64,000 nt of DNA from positions 725,320 to 789,319 of the forward strand of contig NZ_JACHGE010000001.1 in the NCBI RefSeq assembly GCF_014202225.1, in the 5' to 3' direction. This document shows positions 52,789 to 61,777 of this stretch, piece after piece. Positions within the stretch are counted from its first letter, which is position 1; every line of letters begins with the position of its first letter. The notes beneath the pieces are model-generated. The model was not told the origin of the DNA. It saw nothing but the letters and a program-made list of their open reading frames with translations, and ran no database searches. Origin of the DNA: Algibacter amylolyticus (GTDB taxonomy: Bacteria; Bacteroidota; Bacteroidia; Flavobacteriales; Flavobacteriaceae). Made by a program: the position numbers and the translations under genes.

Positions 52789-53418
52789 ATGCAATATCTA
52801 ACTGAAAAAATATGGTTTCCAGATGTGGATAATGCATCCGCCGAAGGCATTATAGCTGTTGGAGGCGACTTATCTACCGAAAGATTACTACTCGCCTATA
52901 AATCCGGCATTTTTCCTTGGTTTGATGATAGTAACCCTATTTTGTGGTGGTCTCCAGATCCGCGTTTTGTGCTATATCCCCAAAAGCTTAAGGTTTCAAA
53001 AAGTATGAGGCAGGTGCTAAGAAACTCAGATTTTAAAGTCACCGTAAACCAAGATTTTAGAGCTGTAATTACCCAATGTGCTTTGGTAAAGCGAAACGGA
53101 CAAGATGGCACTTGGGTGACTAACGATATGATTGAGGCTTATGTAAAACTTCACGAATTAGGATTTGCCAAATCGATTGAGGTATGGCAAAATAACGAGT
53201 TAGTTGGTGGGCTTTACGGAGTCGATTTAAATAATGGCGTGTTTTGTGGCGAAAGCATGTTTGCTAAAGTAAGTAACGCTAGTAAAGTGGGATTTATATC
53301 GTTTATACAGAACACTAATTATAAACTTATAGATTGCCAAGTCTACACGAATCATTTAGAAAGCCTGGGTGCAGAAGAGGTTTCTAGAGATACTTTTTTG
53401 GAGTTTTTGAAGGAGTGA
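52789..53418 (+). CDS. aat: Leucyl/phenylalanyl-tRNA--protein transferase
   Basis: 209 residues. It adds Leu or Phe to N-terminal Arg/Lys of proteins, marking them for ClpAP/ClpS-type degradation (N-end rule). Conserved blocks are FPWFDDSNPILWWSPDPRFVLYP, seen here in two adjoining parts, then TWVTNDMIEAYVKLHELGFAKSIE, LVGGLYGV and FCGESMFAK. It starts a few bases after the DUF3127 terminator and is convergent with the DUF2490 gene. Confidence 0.96.
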   Translation: MQYLTEKIWFPDVDNASAEGIIAVGGDLSTERLLLAYKSGIFPWFDDSNPILWWSPDPRFVLYPQKLKVSKSMRQVLRNSDFKVTVNQDFRAVITQCALVKRNGQDGTWVTNDMIEAYVKLHELGFAKSIEVWQNNELVGGLYGVDLNNGVFCGESMFAKVSNASKVGFISFIQNTNYKLIDCQVYTNHLESLGAEEVSRDTFLEFLKE

Positions 53419-53431
53419 AAAGGTTGTTTTT

Positions 53432-54115
53432 CTAAATCCTCAAAACCGCCGAAGTCAACACAAATAAATTATGTTTAGCCTTTAAATTAAAAGCTTCATA
53501 GCGGTGTTCTAATCCGGTTTGAAGTTTTAAAGCTTCTGTAATAAGCCATCCAATTTGGCTTGAAATCCTTATATCCGTTTCGGGTTTATAGGCTTTACTT
53601 AAACTTAAAAGGCCTTCAATAGCATTTGTTAAATACGCAGACCCTATTTCTAAAGTATTACCTTTTAAAGGGCTGTTTAAAGAAAATCGGTATCGTTGTC
53701 TGTAAATAGTTTTGTTACCTAAAATACGTTGTTCGGTTCTAAATCGGTGCCCGTAACTTTTACCTAATTTCTTTTTAGTGTAATTGTATTGTTGCGTAAA
53801 ACGTAACTCGTCGGGTCCAGATTCAAACCAATCTCGATTTCTGTAATAAACCCCAAGGCTAAGTTTAGTATTTGTATTTAATTTAAAATGCGAAAAATGA
53901 AAGACATCAACCTGTTGCTGTTGGTAGCTGAAATTATTGGTTAGGTTTAAAAAATAGCGACTTCTAAAGGTGAAGTTATAACTGTATGTTTCTGTTGTCT
54001 TATGATTTATGGCTACTAACGATTCACCTAAAACATTAAAGTTGTTTTGAGAAAAGCCATTAAAACAGGTTAAAAGGTGTAACAGTATAATGCTATTTAG
54101 AAATGTTTTCAGCAT
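53432..54115 (-). CDS. DUF2490 family outer-membrane protein
   Basis: 227 residues from ATG 54115 (MLKTFLNSIILLHLLTC), giving a signal peptide ending GFSQ. The longer frame from 54163 overlaps tag and is unlikely. Alternating beta-strands (YSYNFTFRSRYFLNL, LSLGVYYRNRDWFE, KSYGHRFRTEQRIL, QTGLEHRYEAFNLK) fit a small outer-membrane barrel, typical of DUF2490. It starts 7 bp after the tag stop. The function is unknown. Confidence 0.8.
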   Translation of the reverse strand: MLKTFLNSIILLHLLTCFNGFSQNNFNVLGESLVAINHKTTETYSYNFTFRSRYFLNLTNNFSYQQQQVDVFHFSHFKLNTNTKLSLGVYYRNRDWFESGPDELRFTQQYNYTKKKLGKSYGHRFRTEQRILGNKTIYRQRYRFSLNSPLKGNTLEIGSAYLTNAIEGLLSLSKAYKPETDIRISSQIGWLITEALKLQTGLEHRYEAFNLKAKHNLFVLTSAVLRI

Positions 54116-54122
54116 AAAAAAA

Positions 54123-54686
54123 CTAAACTTCTTGGTACCTGAAACAATCCACTTCGTGGTCATTTACCATTCCTGTAGCTTGCATGTGTGCATAAACTAC
54201 TGTAGAACCAACAAATTTAAATCCACGTTTTTTTAAATCTTTACTAATGGTATCGCTTAAAGGGGTATTTCCTGGAGCGTCTTTATAATGATTTACTCTG
54301 TTTTTAATAGGTTTACCATCAATAAAGCCCCAAATATACTTACTAAAACTACCAAATTCTTCTTGAACCTTTATAAAGGCGTTAGCGTTACTAACGGTAG
54401 CATTAACTTTTAGTTTGTTTCTTATAATTCCGGTATCTTGAAGTAAAGCATCAATTTTAGTTTGTTGGTAATTGGCTATTTTTTTGTAGTCAAAATTATC
54501 AAAAGCGGCTCTGAAGTTTTCGCGTTTACGCAACACGGTTATCCAACTTAAACCGGCTTGAAATGTTTCTAAAATTAAAAATTCGAATAAGGTGTCATCA
54601 TCATAAACGGGAACACCCCATTCATTATCATGGTAAGCTTCATATAAAGCGTCGCCTTCACACCAACCGCATCTGTGTTTTTTCAT
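54123..54686 (-). CDS. tag: DNA-3-methyladenine glycosylase I
   Basis: 187 residues from ATG 54686 (MKKHRCGWC); an upstream ATG at 54707 adds seven residues. The start RCGWCEGDALYEAYHDNEWG and the end HEVDCFRYQEV carry the zinc-binding Cys and His of Tag. ETFQAGLSWITVLRKRENF is the helical core. It removes 3-methyladenine from alkylated DNA. Confidence 0.96.
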   Translation of the reverse strand: MKKHRCGWCEGDALYEAYHDNEWGVPVYDDDTLFEFLILETFQAGLSWITVLRKRENFRAAFDNFDYKKIANYQQTKIDALLQDTGIIRNKLKVNATVSNANAFIKVQEEFGSFSKYIWGFIDGKPIKNRVNHYKDAPGNTPLSDTISKDLKKRGFKFVGSTVVYAHMQATGMVNDHEVDCFRYQEV

Positions 54687-54815
54687 CTTGATACCACTAT
54701 AATTCAATCTTCTTAAAAAGACTGTAAGGTTTAAAGTAAAAGTATGACAAAAATCACCTTATATAAAATCTGAAGACTTTAATTTTGTTGAAGGATTTTT
54801 TTAAAAACGCGTATT

Positions 54816-55430
54816 ATGAATCAAATTATAAAGGAAAGTTTAGCTAAAAGTATTACTTATCAGGAATATAGAGCTTTGGTAAAGCAATTAGCAGAAGAAA
54901 AATCTAATACAGGATTAGAAAAAACGGAAGCTTTAGCAAATTATACAAAGCTTAACGATAGGCGCATGAAGCGTTGGGATAAAACCATTAAGGTAGCCGA
55001 AGTGGCTAAGGAAAAAATAGAAGCTTTTAATAGAAAAACAACGTGGTTAATTATTACGGAAAGTTGGTGTGGTGATGCGGCGCATGTGGTGCCTGCATTA
55101 AATAAAATAGCCGAATTAAATCCTAATATTGATGTGAAAATCGTGTTTCGTGATGAGAATTTAGAGCTTATGGATATGTTTTTAACCAACGGAGGAAGAG
55201 CGATAGCAAAACTTATTATACTTGATAATGAAACGGGCGAGGTTTTAAATACTTATGGACCTAGACCAAGTGAAGCTACAAGTTATGTAAATAGATTTAA
55301 GGCTAAACATGGTGCGCTTACCCCAGAGTTTAAAGAAGATTTACAACACTGGTATAACAAGGATAAAGGGCAAAATATAATTAGTGATGTGGTTGAAATA
55401 CTTACGGCTGTAACACCTATTTACCAATAA
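54816..55430 (+). CDS. Thioredoxin-fold protein with WCGDA motif
   Basis: 204 residues. The thioredoxin-like core (about 70-170) has LIITESWCGDAAHVVPALNKIAE: one Cys followed by Gly-Asp-Ala instead of the C-x-x-C pair, so it lacks the standard redox disulfide. No signal peptide, so cytoplasmic. This version of the fold is common in Bacteroidota and Bacillota, with no defined role. It is convergent with the TonB-like gene, overlapping it by 14 bp. Confidence 0.85.
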   Translation: MNQIIKESLAKSITYQEYRALVKQLAEEKSNTGLEKTEALANYTKLNDRRMKRWDKTIKVAEVAKEKIEAFNRKTTWLIITESWCGDAAHVVPALNKIAELNPNIDVKIVFRDENLELMDMFLTNGGRAIAKLIILDNETGEVLNTYGPRPSEATSYVNRFKAKHGALTPEFKEDLQHWYNKDKGQNIISDVVEILTAVTPIYQ

Positions 55431-56199
55431 AAAAGAAGGTAATTGTGCCTATTTGGCTCTCTTTAGCCGCATCGGGAGTAAAGCGGGAACGTTTAGCATA
55501 ATCGATAGCGTGTTCCATTAAACAGGCATTGTTTGATGTAGACGAATTGTTTACATACGCATCAACCACCTTTCCGTTGGCATTAACCGTAATGTTAACT
55601 ACAATTTTACCATCTACTTCGCATAAGTAAACTGGTATTGGTATGTGTATTTTTTTTCTGTTTAATAATGAATAGCGAATAGAACTTTTTGAGTTGTTTC
55701 CGTCGGATTGCTGCTTTTTTAGTAAATCATTTACTTTACTAAATTTAGATAGTTCCTCGCTGTTTAAACTAGATACTTCTGGTATTTCATATGTTTTCCT
55801 AGCGGGAGCAGATTCGTTAGATGAGGTGTTCGTTTTAGGAACATAATCCTCGGGTGGGGCTATGGTTTTGTACGCTTGAGCAAAATGCTTTGCCTTTTGG
55901 GTTTCATTAAAAGCGTCGTTAGTTTCGGCTTTGGCGTTGTTACGATTTTCCAAAGCTTCAATAGCTTTTATGTCCTCTTCAGTAGGTTCTTCTTCCGGTT
56001 CCATAAGGTAGTAACTTTCAGAGGCATATTTATCTTGTTGTTTTAAGCTTAAATTGAAAACAGAGAGTACTACAGTTCCAGAAATTAGAAGCGTAATAAG
56101 TAGGGATTTATGTTGATTATTAAGGTGCAATACGTTGTTATCAATTAGGGGGCGTATTAGTATATACGGCAAAATACGGTAAAAAGTTTTAATTAGCAC
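55417..56199 (-). CDS. TonB-like energy transducer protein
   Basis: 260 residues with one N-terminal transmembrane helix (about 32-50, SLLITLLISGTVVLSVF), a Glu/Asn/Ser-rich periplasmic linker (about 55-185), and a C-terminal TonB-like beta domain (about 188-260; VDGKIVVNITVNANGKVVDAYV and YAKRSRFTPD). The linker lacks the Pro/Lys repeats of classical TonB. It could energise one of the outer-membrane receptors, but no ExbB/ExbD is near. The precise start is uncertain. Confidence 0.8.
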   Translation of the reverse strand: MLIKTFYRILPYILIRPLIDNNVLHLNNQHKSLLITLLISGTVVLSVFNLSLKQQDKYASESYYLMEPEEEPTEEDIKAIEALENRNNAKAETNDAFNETQKAKHFAQAYKTIAPPEDYVPKTNTSSNESAPARKTYEIPEVSSLNSEELSKFSKVNDLLKKQQSDGNNSKSSIRYSLLNRKKIHIPIPVYLCEVDGKIVVNITVNANGKVVDAYVNNSSTSNNACLMEHAIDYAKRSRFTPDAAKESQIGTITFFFIGK

Positions 56200-56281
56200 A
56201 GCTTCTAAACGTTTTAGGCTGTTAAATTTAAAGGCTTTAGGATTCTTTTTTATGCTGAAAGAAGCAAGTTTTAAGAAAGAT

Positions 56282-56998
56282 TTATTGCTTTTCGGTAGTT
56301 AAACCGGCAATAAAACCTTCAATAGAATTAGCATTTGAAACATCAAAATTTCCAATTTTTGTACGTCTTAATACCGATAAATGACCTCCAGCGTTTAAGG
56401 CTTTTCCAAAATCGTTTGCCAAGGAGCGGATGTATGTGCCCTTGCTGCAAACCACTCTAAAATTAACGTGTATAGAATCTTTGATGGATGAATCAATTTT
56501 AGTGATTTCAAATTCTGAAATGTTTACAGTTCTCGATGGAATATCTACATGCTCGCCAGCTCTAGCAAATTCGTATAAACGTTTGCCATCTTTTTTTAAT
56601 GCCGAAAATACAGGAGGAAATTGTTGCGTTTCGCCAATAAATTGCTCGGTAGTTTTGTAGATTAAATCTTCAGAAATATGAACGATTGGAAAGGTTTCGT
56701 TTATCTCGCTTTCCAAATCGTAAGATGGTGTGGTGCTTCCTAAAACAATAGTTCCAGTGTATTCTTTTACTTGACCTTGAAACGTATCTATCTGCTTGGT
56801 CATTTTTCCGGTACAAATCACTAGTAAGCCAGTAGCTAATGGGTCTAAAGTACCCGCGTGTCCTACTTTTATCTTTTTTATTTTGAAAGCTTGACGGATC
56901 TCCCAACGCAATTTATTAACCACTTGAAAGGACGTCCAGTTTAAGGGTTTGTCTATAAGTAAAACTTCTCCAGAAAGATAATCGTCAAGTGTTTTCAA
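56282..56998 (-). CDS. truB: tRNA pseudouridine(55) synthase TruB
   Basis: 238 residues, a compact TruB lacking a full PUA domain. The catalytic Asp is in KVGHAGTLDPLATGLL. DKPLNWTSFQVVNKLR, PPVFSALKKDGKRLYE and SKGTYIRSLANDFG follow in the usual order. It makes the T-loop pseudouridine of tRNA. It begins 12 bp after uppP. Confidence 0.97.
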   Translation of the reverse strand: MKTLDDYLSGEVLLIDKPLNWTSFQVVNKLRWEIRQAFKIKKIKVGHAGTLDPLATGLLVICTGKMTKQIDTFQGQVKEYTGTIVLGSTTPSYDLESEINETFPIVHISEDLIYKTTEQFIGETQQFPPVFSALKKDGKRLYEFARAGEHVDIPSRTVNISEFEITKIDSSIKDSIHVNFRVVCSKGTYIRSLANDFGKALNAGGHLSVLRRTKIGNFDVSNANSIEGFIAGLTTEKQ

Positions 56999-57010
56999 GT
57001 GTGTTAGATT

Positions 57011-57805
57011 TTAGTTTAATAGTGAATAAACAATGGCAATAATACCAACCACCACACAATAAATAGCGAAATAAGAAAGTTTGCTTTTCTTTACTAAAGC
57101 TATCATCCAAGTACAAGCAAATAAGCCCGCAACAAAGGCAGCAACAAATCCAATAGAAAGTGCCGTAAAGTTTCCAGAGTCATAGGTTAAATCGCCACTT
57201 AAAACATCTTTAGCGATTTTCCCAAAAATTAAAGGCACGACCATTAAAAATGAAAAACGAGCTGCTTTAGTTTTATCGTTTCCTAGTAAAACCGATGTAG
57301 AAATTGTGGCTCCAGAACGCGAAATTCCTGGTAGCATAGCAATAGCTTGCGAAATTCCAATAACAAATGCATTTTGGAAGCTTACTTTTTTTTCGGTGTT
57401 TTTTGCTTTATCTGCCAAAAATAAAAGGACAGCTGTAACGATTAACATGCAGCCAACTAATAAAATGTTACCTCCAAAAAGCGCTTCTAATTGTTCTTCA
57501 AAAAATAAACCAACAATAACTGCCGGAATCATGGAAATAGCAATTTTAGAAATGAATTGTAAATCGTCATTCCATTCAAATTTTAAAGCACCTTTAATAA
57601 GATCTAAAATGTCTTTTCTAAAAATAACTATGGTACTTAATGCTGTGGCAAAGTGAAGCACAACTGTAAATAATAAACTTTCTTCTGGCACCGAATTATC
57701 GCCAAGAATGGCTTTTCCTAATTCTAAATGTCCACTAGATGATACAGGTAAAAACTCTGTAAGTCCCTGAATAATCCCTAATATGATTGCGTCTATAATT
57801 TCCAT
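57011..57805 (-). CDS. uppP: Undecaprenyl-diphosphate phosphatase UppP (BacA)
   Basis: 264 residues with about eight transmembrane helices. It recycles the C55 lipid carrier by removing one phosphate. IIQGLTEFLPVSSSGHLELG near the N-terminus and MLPGISRSGATIS in the second half are the two active-site motifs. Paired with truB 12 bp downstream. A TACTTTTG element lies only 4 bp before the ATG. Confidence 0.97.
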   Translation of the reverse strand: MEIIDAIILGIIQGLTEFLPVSSSGHLELGKAILGDNSVPEESLLFTVVLHFATALSTIVIFRKDILDLIKGALKFEWNDDLQFISKIAISMIPAVIVGLFFEEQLEALFGGNILLVGCMLIVTAVLLFLADKAKNTEKKVSFQNAFVIGISQAIAMLPGISRSGATISTSVLLGNDKTKAARFSFLMVVPLIFGKIAKDVLSGDLTYDSGNFTALSIGFVAAFVAGLFACTWMIALVKKSKLSYFAIYCVVVGIIAIVYSLLN

Positions 57806-57809
57806 GGCG

Positions 57810-57817
57810 CAAAAGTA
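57810..57817 (-). promoter_or_regulatory. Possible -7 element directly before the uppP start codon
   Basis: TACTTTTG on the minus strand fits TAnnTTTG and is followed by CGCC and the ATG, which would place the transcript start at or near the start codon. No -33 element is seen, so it may be chance. Confidence 0.3.
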
Positions 57818-57856
57818 TTAAAATTGAGTAAGTAAAATGTATTTCGAATAAAAATA

Positions 57857-58879
57857 TTAAACTTTAAAAGTAGAATCTCTAATTATTAGGTTTCCTTTTA
57901 TTTCTATCATTTTATTGGTAAGTATATCGGTGGTACTTTCAATTTCTTCTATTAAATATTTAACAGCATTTTTACCAATTTTTTCTCCCGGTTGGTCTAC
58001 GGTTGTAAGTTTAGGTTCTATTATTGTTGAGTGTGAGGAATTACTAAAACCTACCACAGCAATATCTTCAGGAATATTAATGTTGAATTTTTTTAAGGTT
58101 TGTATCACACCTATTGCTGCACTATCTGTAATGGCAAAAATTGCGTCGGGCCTCTTTTTAATACTCAATAAATGATTTGCCATACGTTTACCTTGTATTA
58201 AGGAAATATCGTCTACACTAATAATTATTTTTTCGTCAATTTCAATATCATGATCTTTTAAGGCTTTTAAATATCCAGAAAATCGTTTTTCTGAGGTATA
58301 TGAGAACTCACGCTCTTTAATAATGGCAATGCGCTTTTTTCCAATATTTATTAAGTGTTCAATAGCATTATATGCTGCTTCTTCATCGTTAATTGTAATT
58401 TGAGTACATGGTATTTTATTGGATACTTTATCAAATAGAATTAATGGAACTTTATTTAGTATAGGTAGTATGTTATCTATATCTCTTGTCATTTTAGTTA
58501 ACGAGGCTAGTATGCCATCTACACCAAATTGCATCATGGTGTTTAGCATTTCGGTTTGTTTTAATACATCGTTATTCGATTCAGATATAATAACACGATA
58601 GCCTTTTATGGCAGCTTCTTCTAAAATACCTCTTACCATAGTGGTTGTAAAATAATGGGTAATATTAGGTACAATAACGCCAATTATGTTAGAACGATGT
58701 TTTCTAAACCCCTTCGCAAAAATATTAGGTACATAGTTCAGGGATTGGGCAAGTTGTTTTACCTTTTTAGTAGTGGCCTCACTAATATCTGGATGATCAT
58801 TTAACGCCCTAGAAACTGTAGAGGTCGATAAATCAAGTATTTGTGCTATTTTTTTTAAGGTAACTAGCTCTTTTTTCAT
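57857..58879 (-). CDS. LacI-family transcriptional regulator
   Basis: 340 residues from ATG 58879 (MKKELVTLKKIAQ); an upstream in-frame ATG at 58963 would run through the promoter region and is rejected. The N-terminal helix-turn-helix is LKKIAQILDLSTSTVSRALNDHPDIS, and KVKQLAQSLNYVPN is the hinge entry. The sugar-binding domain follows (IIGVIVPNITHYF, DAIFAITDSAAIGVIQTL, VDQPGEKIGKNAVKYL). It is divergent from a TonB receptor and probably controls the sugar-use genes at 59-64 kb through the operator near 58925. Confidence 0.92.
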   Translation of the reverse strand: MKKELVTLKKIAQILDLSTSTVSRALNDHPDISEATTKKVKQLAQSLNYVPNIFAKGFRKHRSNIIGVIVPNITHYFTTTMVRGILEEAAIKGYRVIISESNNDVLKQTEMLNTMMQFGVDGILASLTKMTRDIDNILPILNKVPLILFDKVSNKIPCTQITINDEEAAYNAIEHLINIGKKRIAIIKEREFSYTSEKRFSGYLKALKDHDIEIDEKIIISVDDISLIQGKRMANHLLSIKKRPDAIFAITDSAAIGVIQTLKKFNINIPEDIAVVGFSNSSHSTIIEPKLTTVDQPGEKIGKNAVKYLIEEIESTTDILTNKMIEIKGNLIIRDSTFKV

Positions 58880-58911
58880 GTTTTTTATTTCTTTTTTGTT
58901 AAAAAAGCAAA

Positions 58912-58938
58912 TTGCAATCGTTCCCGCAATCGTTTGCG
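58912..58938. promoter_or_regulatory. LacI-type operator candidates
   Basis: CGCAATCGTTTGCG (58925-58938) is a near-perfect palindrome with a central CG, the form LacI-family proteins prefer. A second GCAATCG half-site lies 13 bp before it (58914-58920). The pair sits between the divergent regulator and receptor genes. Confidence 0.65.
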
Positions 58939-58983
58939 TGACAATATCATAAATAATTAGCACTTATATTGTCAAAGTGATTA

Positions 58984-58991
58984 TAAATTTG
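58984..58991 (+). promoter_or_regulatory. Possible -7 element of the 59-kb TonB receptor
   Basis: TAAATTTG fits TAnnTTTG, 27 bp before the ATG. The LacI-type operator is about 50 bp further upstream. No clear -33 TTTG. Confidence 0.4.
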
Positions 58992-59018
58992 TCTTTAAAT
59001 TAACTAATTCTAAATAAA

Positions 59019-61691
59019 ATGAAAAAAATTATTTTTACACTACTATGTATGTTTAGCATTGCTGCAACGTTTTCACAAACGGATGTTTCAGGAACTGTTA
59101 AAGACAATTTAGGTGTGCCAGTAACCGGGGCTAATGTTCTTATTATTGGAAGTACATCTGGAGCCACATCAGATTTTGATGGAAATTTTAGTTTTTCAAC
59201 AAATTTAACTGGAGTTCAAAAAATTAAAATATCCTATTTAGGGTATGAGGCTCAAGAGCAAACCGTAACCCTTAACGGAACACCAATTACATTACAAATT
59301 GTATTGGTAGAGGGTGGTAACTCTTTAGATGAAGTAGTACTTACTGCTTCGGCAACTTTTAGGTCGCAAAAGGACACGCCAATGTCTATTAGCTCGCTAA
59401 AGCAGAATGAAATAACCAAGCTTTCTGCAAATAGTCAAGCTGATATTTTAAGAAGTATTCCTGGTATTACCGCTGAAGGTGGTGGTGGAGAAACAGCTTC
59501 AAATGTTTTTGTTAGAGGTTTACCATCTGGAGGGCAATATGTATTTAACCCGCTTCAATATGATGGAATGCCATTAATGAGTACGTTTGGTTTAAACTCT
59601 TCTGCGCATGATGTGTATGCAAGACCAGATATAGGTTTTAAAGGTGTTGAGTTTGTTCGTGGTGGTGCTGCTGTATTATATGGAGCAGGGTCTGTAGCTG
59701 GTATTATTAACTATACAAGTAAAACAGGAGATTCCAACGAAGAAAATATTATTAACATGGAATGGGCAGATAAAGGCCGTTTAAAAACCGACTTTTATAC
59801 TGGTGGTAAATTAGGGGGCGAAGATTCTAACACATATTACGCATTTACTGGTTTTGTTAGAAAAGATGATGGGCCAATTGAAACGGGAATGCCAACAAAA
59901 GGAGTGCAGTTTAGAGCTAATATTAAAAAGAAGTTCGAAAATGGATCTTTTACAGTGCATGGACAATTTATAAATGATAATGCGCAATTTATTATGCCAT
60001 TACCATTAGATGGAAACAGAAAAAGAATAAACGGTAATGATGGTGAGGCTGTGGAGCAGCTACTATCTGGCGAGTTAGCAAACACGTCGTTTTTAACTGC
60101 TGGTGGTGCTTACGAAAGTCCTATTGAAGATGGTGTTTCTACGCAAGGTGGTTATTTAATGGCAGATTTTAAATATGATTTTGCTGATGATTTAAAATTT
60201 AAATCGAAAGTAAAATATGCAAATTACAAGCACAATTTTGCATTGTATGTTGGTGGTAATGGTGCTAACAACAACCCAATTACTTTAAATGAATATGTAG
60301 AAAATGTGGCTCCCGGAAACCTAGGGTTTACAGCACAATACCAAGGCACTAGTGCAGCTATTAATGGGTCGGATTTAGTTGTAGATAATTTGCATGTGGA
60401 TAGATTACGTCCTATGACAGATTATTCTGGAGAAGCGTCGTTAACTAAAACTATAGAGGTAACTAACGGAACACACAATATTACTGGAGGTGTTTATTTG
60501 GCAAGAACAGAAGCTGAAGATGTTAATTACCAATACAGAGTATTATCTGAGTTTAATAACAATCCTAAATTGGTAAACTTAAACTATGTTGATGCAGGCG
60601 GAAATGATGTTACCTTTTCTACAGGTGGATTGTATAACAGAATTGGTATGACTTCAAATAATTTTTTATCTCAAAATAAAACAGCAGTTTATTTAACAGA
60701 TGAGATGGTTTTAGATAAATGGCGTTTTGATGTTGGTTTAAGAATTGAAAATACTCAAGGTACTTTTAGTAAAGGTAACATTGTAGAAAGTCAAGTTTAT
60801 GATGATGCTACATTAACTCCAGAATTAGCAAACGTTAATTTTGCCGATGGTAGTTTTACAAGAGCAGATGTTAGCGCTACAGATTGGGCACTTTCTGCTG
60901 CCGGTTTATATAAATTAAACGATAAAGTGAATTTATATGCCAACTTTTCAAGAGGGTTCTTTTTTCCACAAATTAGAGGTTTTGCTCCTATAGCAACAGG
61001 CGTTACAGGAAGTAAGTACGATTCAGAAAAAATTATTCAATTTGAAGTTGGAGCCAAATTAGGAACAGAAAAATTAAAAGGATCTGTTGCAGCTTATTAC
61101 GTAGGTTTAAGCGACAGGATTAAAATAGATCAAGGTTTTGTTAGCGGATCTTTAGTCGATTTAACTCGATCTGAACAAAGTACTAAAACTATAGGTCTAG
61201 AGGCCACTTTTGATTATAGTTTAGCCGATAACCTTAGTTTAAGAGGAACGGCTACTTACCAAGATCATGAGATTTCTAAAAACGTATCTACAGATTTAAC
61301 TACCAATACATCTTCTACAACCAACGAAGGGAATGAATTAGCAAGACAACCTAACTTTTTAGGAAGTTTAGGAGCTTATTATGATGATGGTGCATTCGAT
61401 GCTTTATTTTCTTTTAACCATACAGGAAGTAAGTTCGCGGCCGATAATAATACAGTAGAGTTGGATGCCATTACAATTGCTAGAATTGGTGCTGGTTACG
61501 AATTTGCAATGGGAGATAACGATAGTGATGATACGTTAAGGTTAGGGTTTTCTGTTTTCAACTTATTCAATGATGAAGGTGTTACGGAGGGCGATCCTAG
61601 AAATGTAAATCAAGCAGGAGACGCAGAGTTCTTCTTCGGAAGACCTATTTTACCTCGTAGATTTTTCTTAACAGCAACATTTAACTTTTAA
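59019..61691 (+). CDS. TonB-dependent receptor, sugar-locus type
   Basis: 890-residue outer-membrane receptor. Signal peptide (1-19, ATFSQ), carboxypeptidase-regulatory-like domain (about 22-100; SGTVKDNLGVPVTGANV, GATSDFDGNFSF), plug (about 108-235; LDEVVLTASATFRSQKD, ADILRSIPGITAEGGG, GGAAVLYGAGSVAGIINY) and a barrel ending RRFFLTATFNF with terminal Phe. No SusD-like partner follows, so it is not a SusCD pair. The LacI regulator, glycosidase and symporter around it point to a carbohydrate ligand. A strong terminator separates it from the glycosidase gene. Confidence 0.93.
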   Translation: MKKIIFTLLCMFSIAATFSQTDVSGTVKDNLGVPVTGANVLIIGSTSGATSDFDGNFSFSTNLTGVQKIKISYLGYEAQEQTVTLNGTPITLQIVLVEGGNSLDEVVLTASATFRSQKDTPMSISSLKQNEITKLSANSQADILRSIPGITAEGGGGETASNVFVRGLPSGGQYVFNPLQYDGMPLMSTFGLNSSAHDVYARPDIGFKGVEFVRGGAAVLYGAGSVAGIINYTSKTGDSNEENIINMEWADKGRLKTDFYTGGKLGGEDSNTYYAFTGFVRKDDGPIETGMPTKGVQFRANIKKKFENGSFTVHGQFINDNAQFIMPLPLDGNRKRINGNDGEAVEQLLSGELANTSFLTAGGAYESPIEDGVSTQGGYLMADFKYDFADDLKFKSKVKYANYKHNFALYVGGNGANNNPITLNEYVENVAPGNLGFTAQYQGTSAAINGSDLVVDNLHVDRLRPMTDYSGEASLTKTIEVTNGTHNITGGVYLARTEAEDVNYQYRVLSEFNNNPKLVNLNYVDAGGNDVTFSTGGLYNRIGMTSNNFLSQNKTAVYLTDEMVLDKWRFDVGLRIENTQGTFSKGNIVESQVYDDATLTPELANVNFADGSFTRADVSATDWALSAAGLYKLNDKVNLYANFSRGFFFPQIRGFAPIATGVTGSKYDSEKIIQFEVGAKLGTEKLKGSVAAYYVGLSDRIKIDQGFVSGSLVDLTRSEQSTKTIGLEATFDYSLADNLSLRGTATYQDHEISKNVSTDLTTNTSSTTNEGNELARQPNFLGSLGAYYDDGAFDALFSFNHTGSKFAADNNTVELDAITIARIGAGYEFAMGDNDSDDTLRLGFSVFNLFNDEGVTEGDPRNVNQAGDAEFFFGRPILPRRFFLTATFNF

Positions 61692-61720
61692 GTAATATAA
61701 TTAGTTTAGTTTGATTTGTT

Positions 61721-61767
61721 TACTCATCACTTATACAGCTAAGTGTAGGTGGTGAGTTTTTTTAAAA
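61721..61767 (+). terminator. Terminator or attenuator between receptor and glycosidase genes
   Basis: ACTCATCACTTATAC pairs with GTGTAGGTGGTGAGT using several G-T pairs, around a short loop, followed by seven T. It lies 30 bp after the receptor stop and 11 bp before the next ATG, and would lower downstream expression. Confidence 0.75.
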
Positions 61768-61777
61768 AATATATATA

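Noticed and set aside
58880-58963. 28-residue N-terminal extension of the LacI regulator
   Set aside because: It would translate the operator and promoter region; LacI proteins begin a few residues before the HTH, as at 58879.
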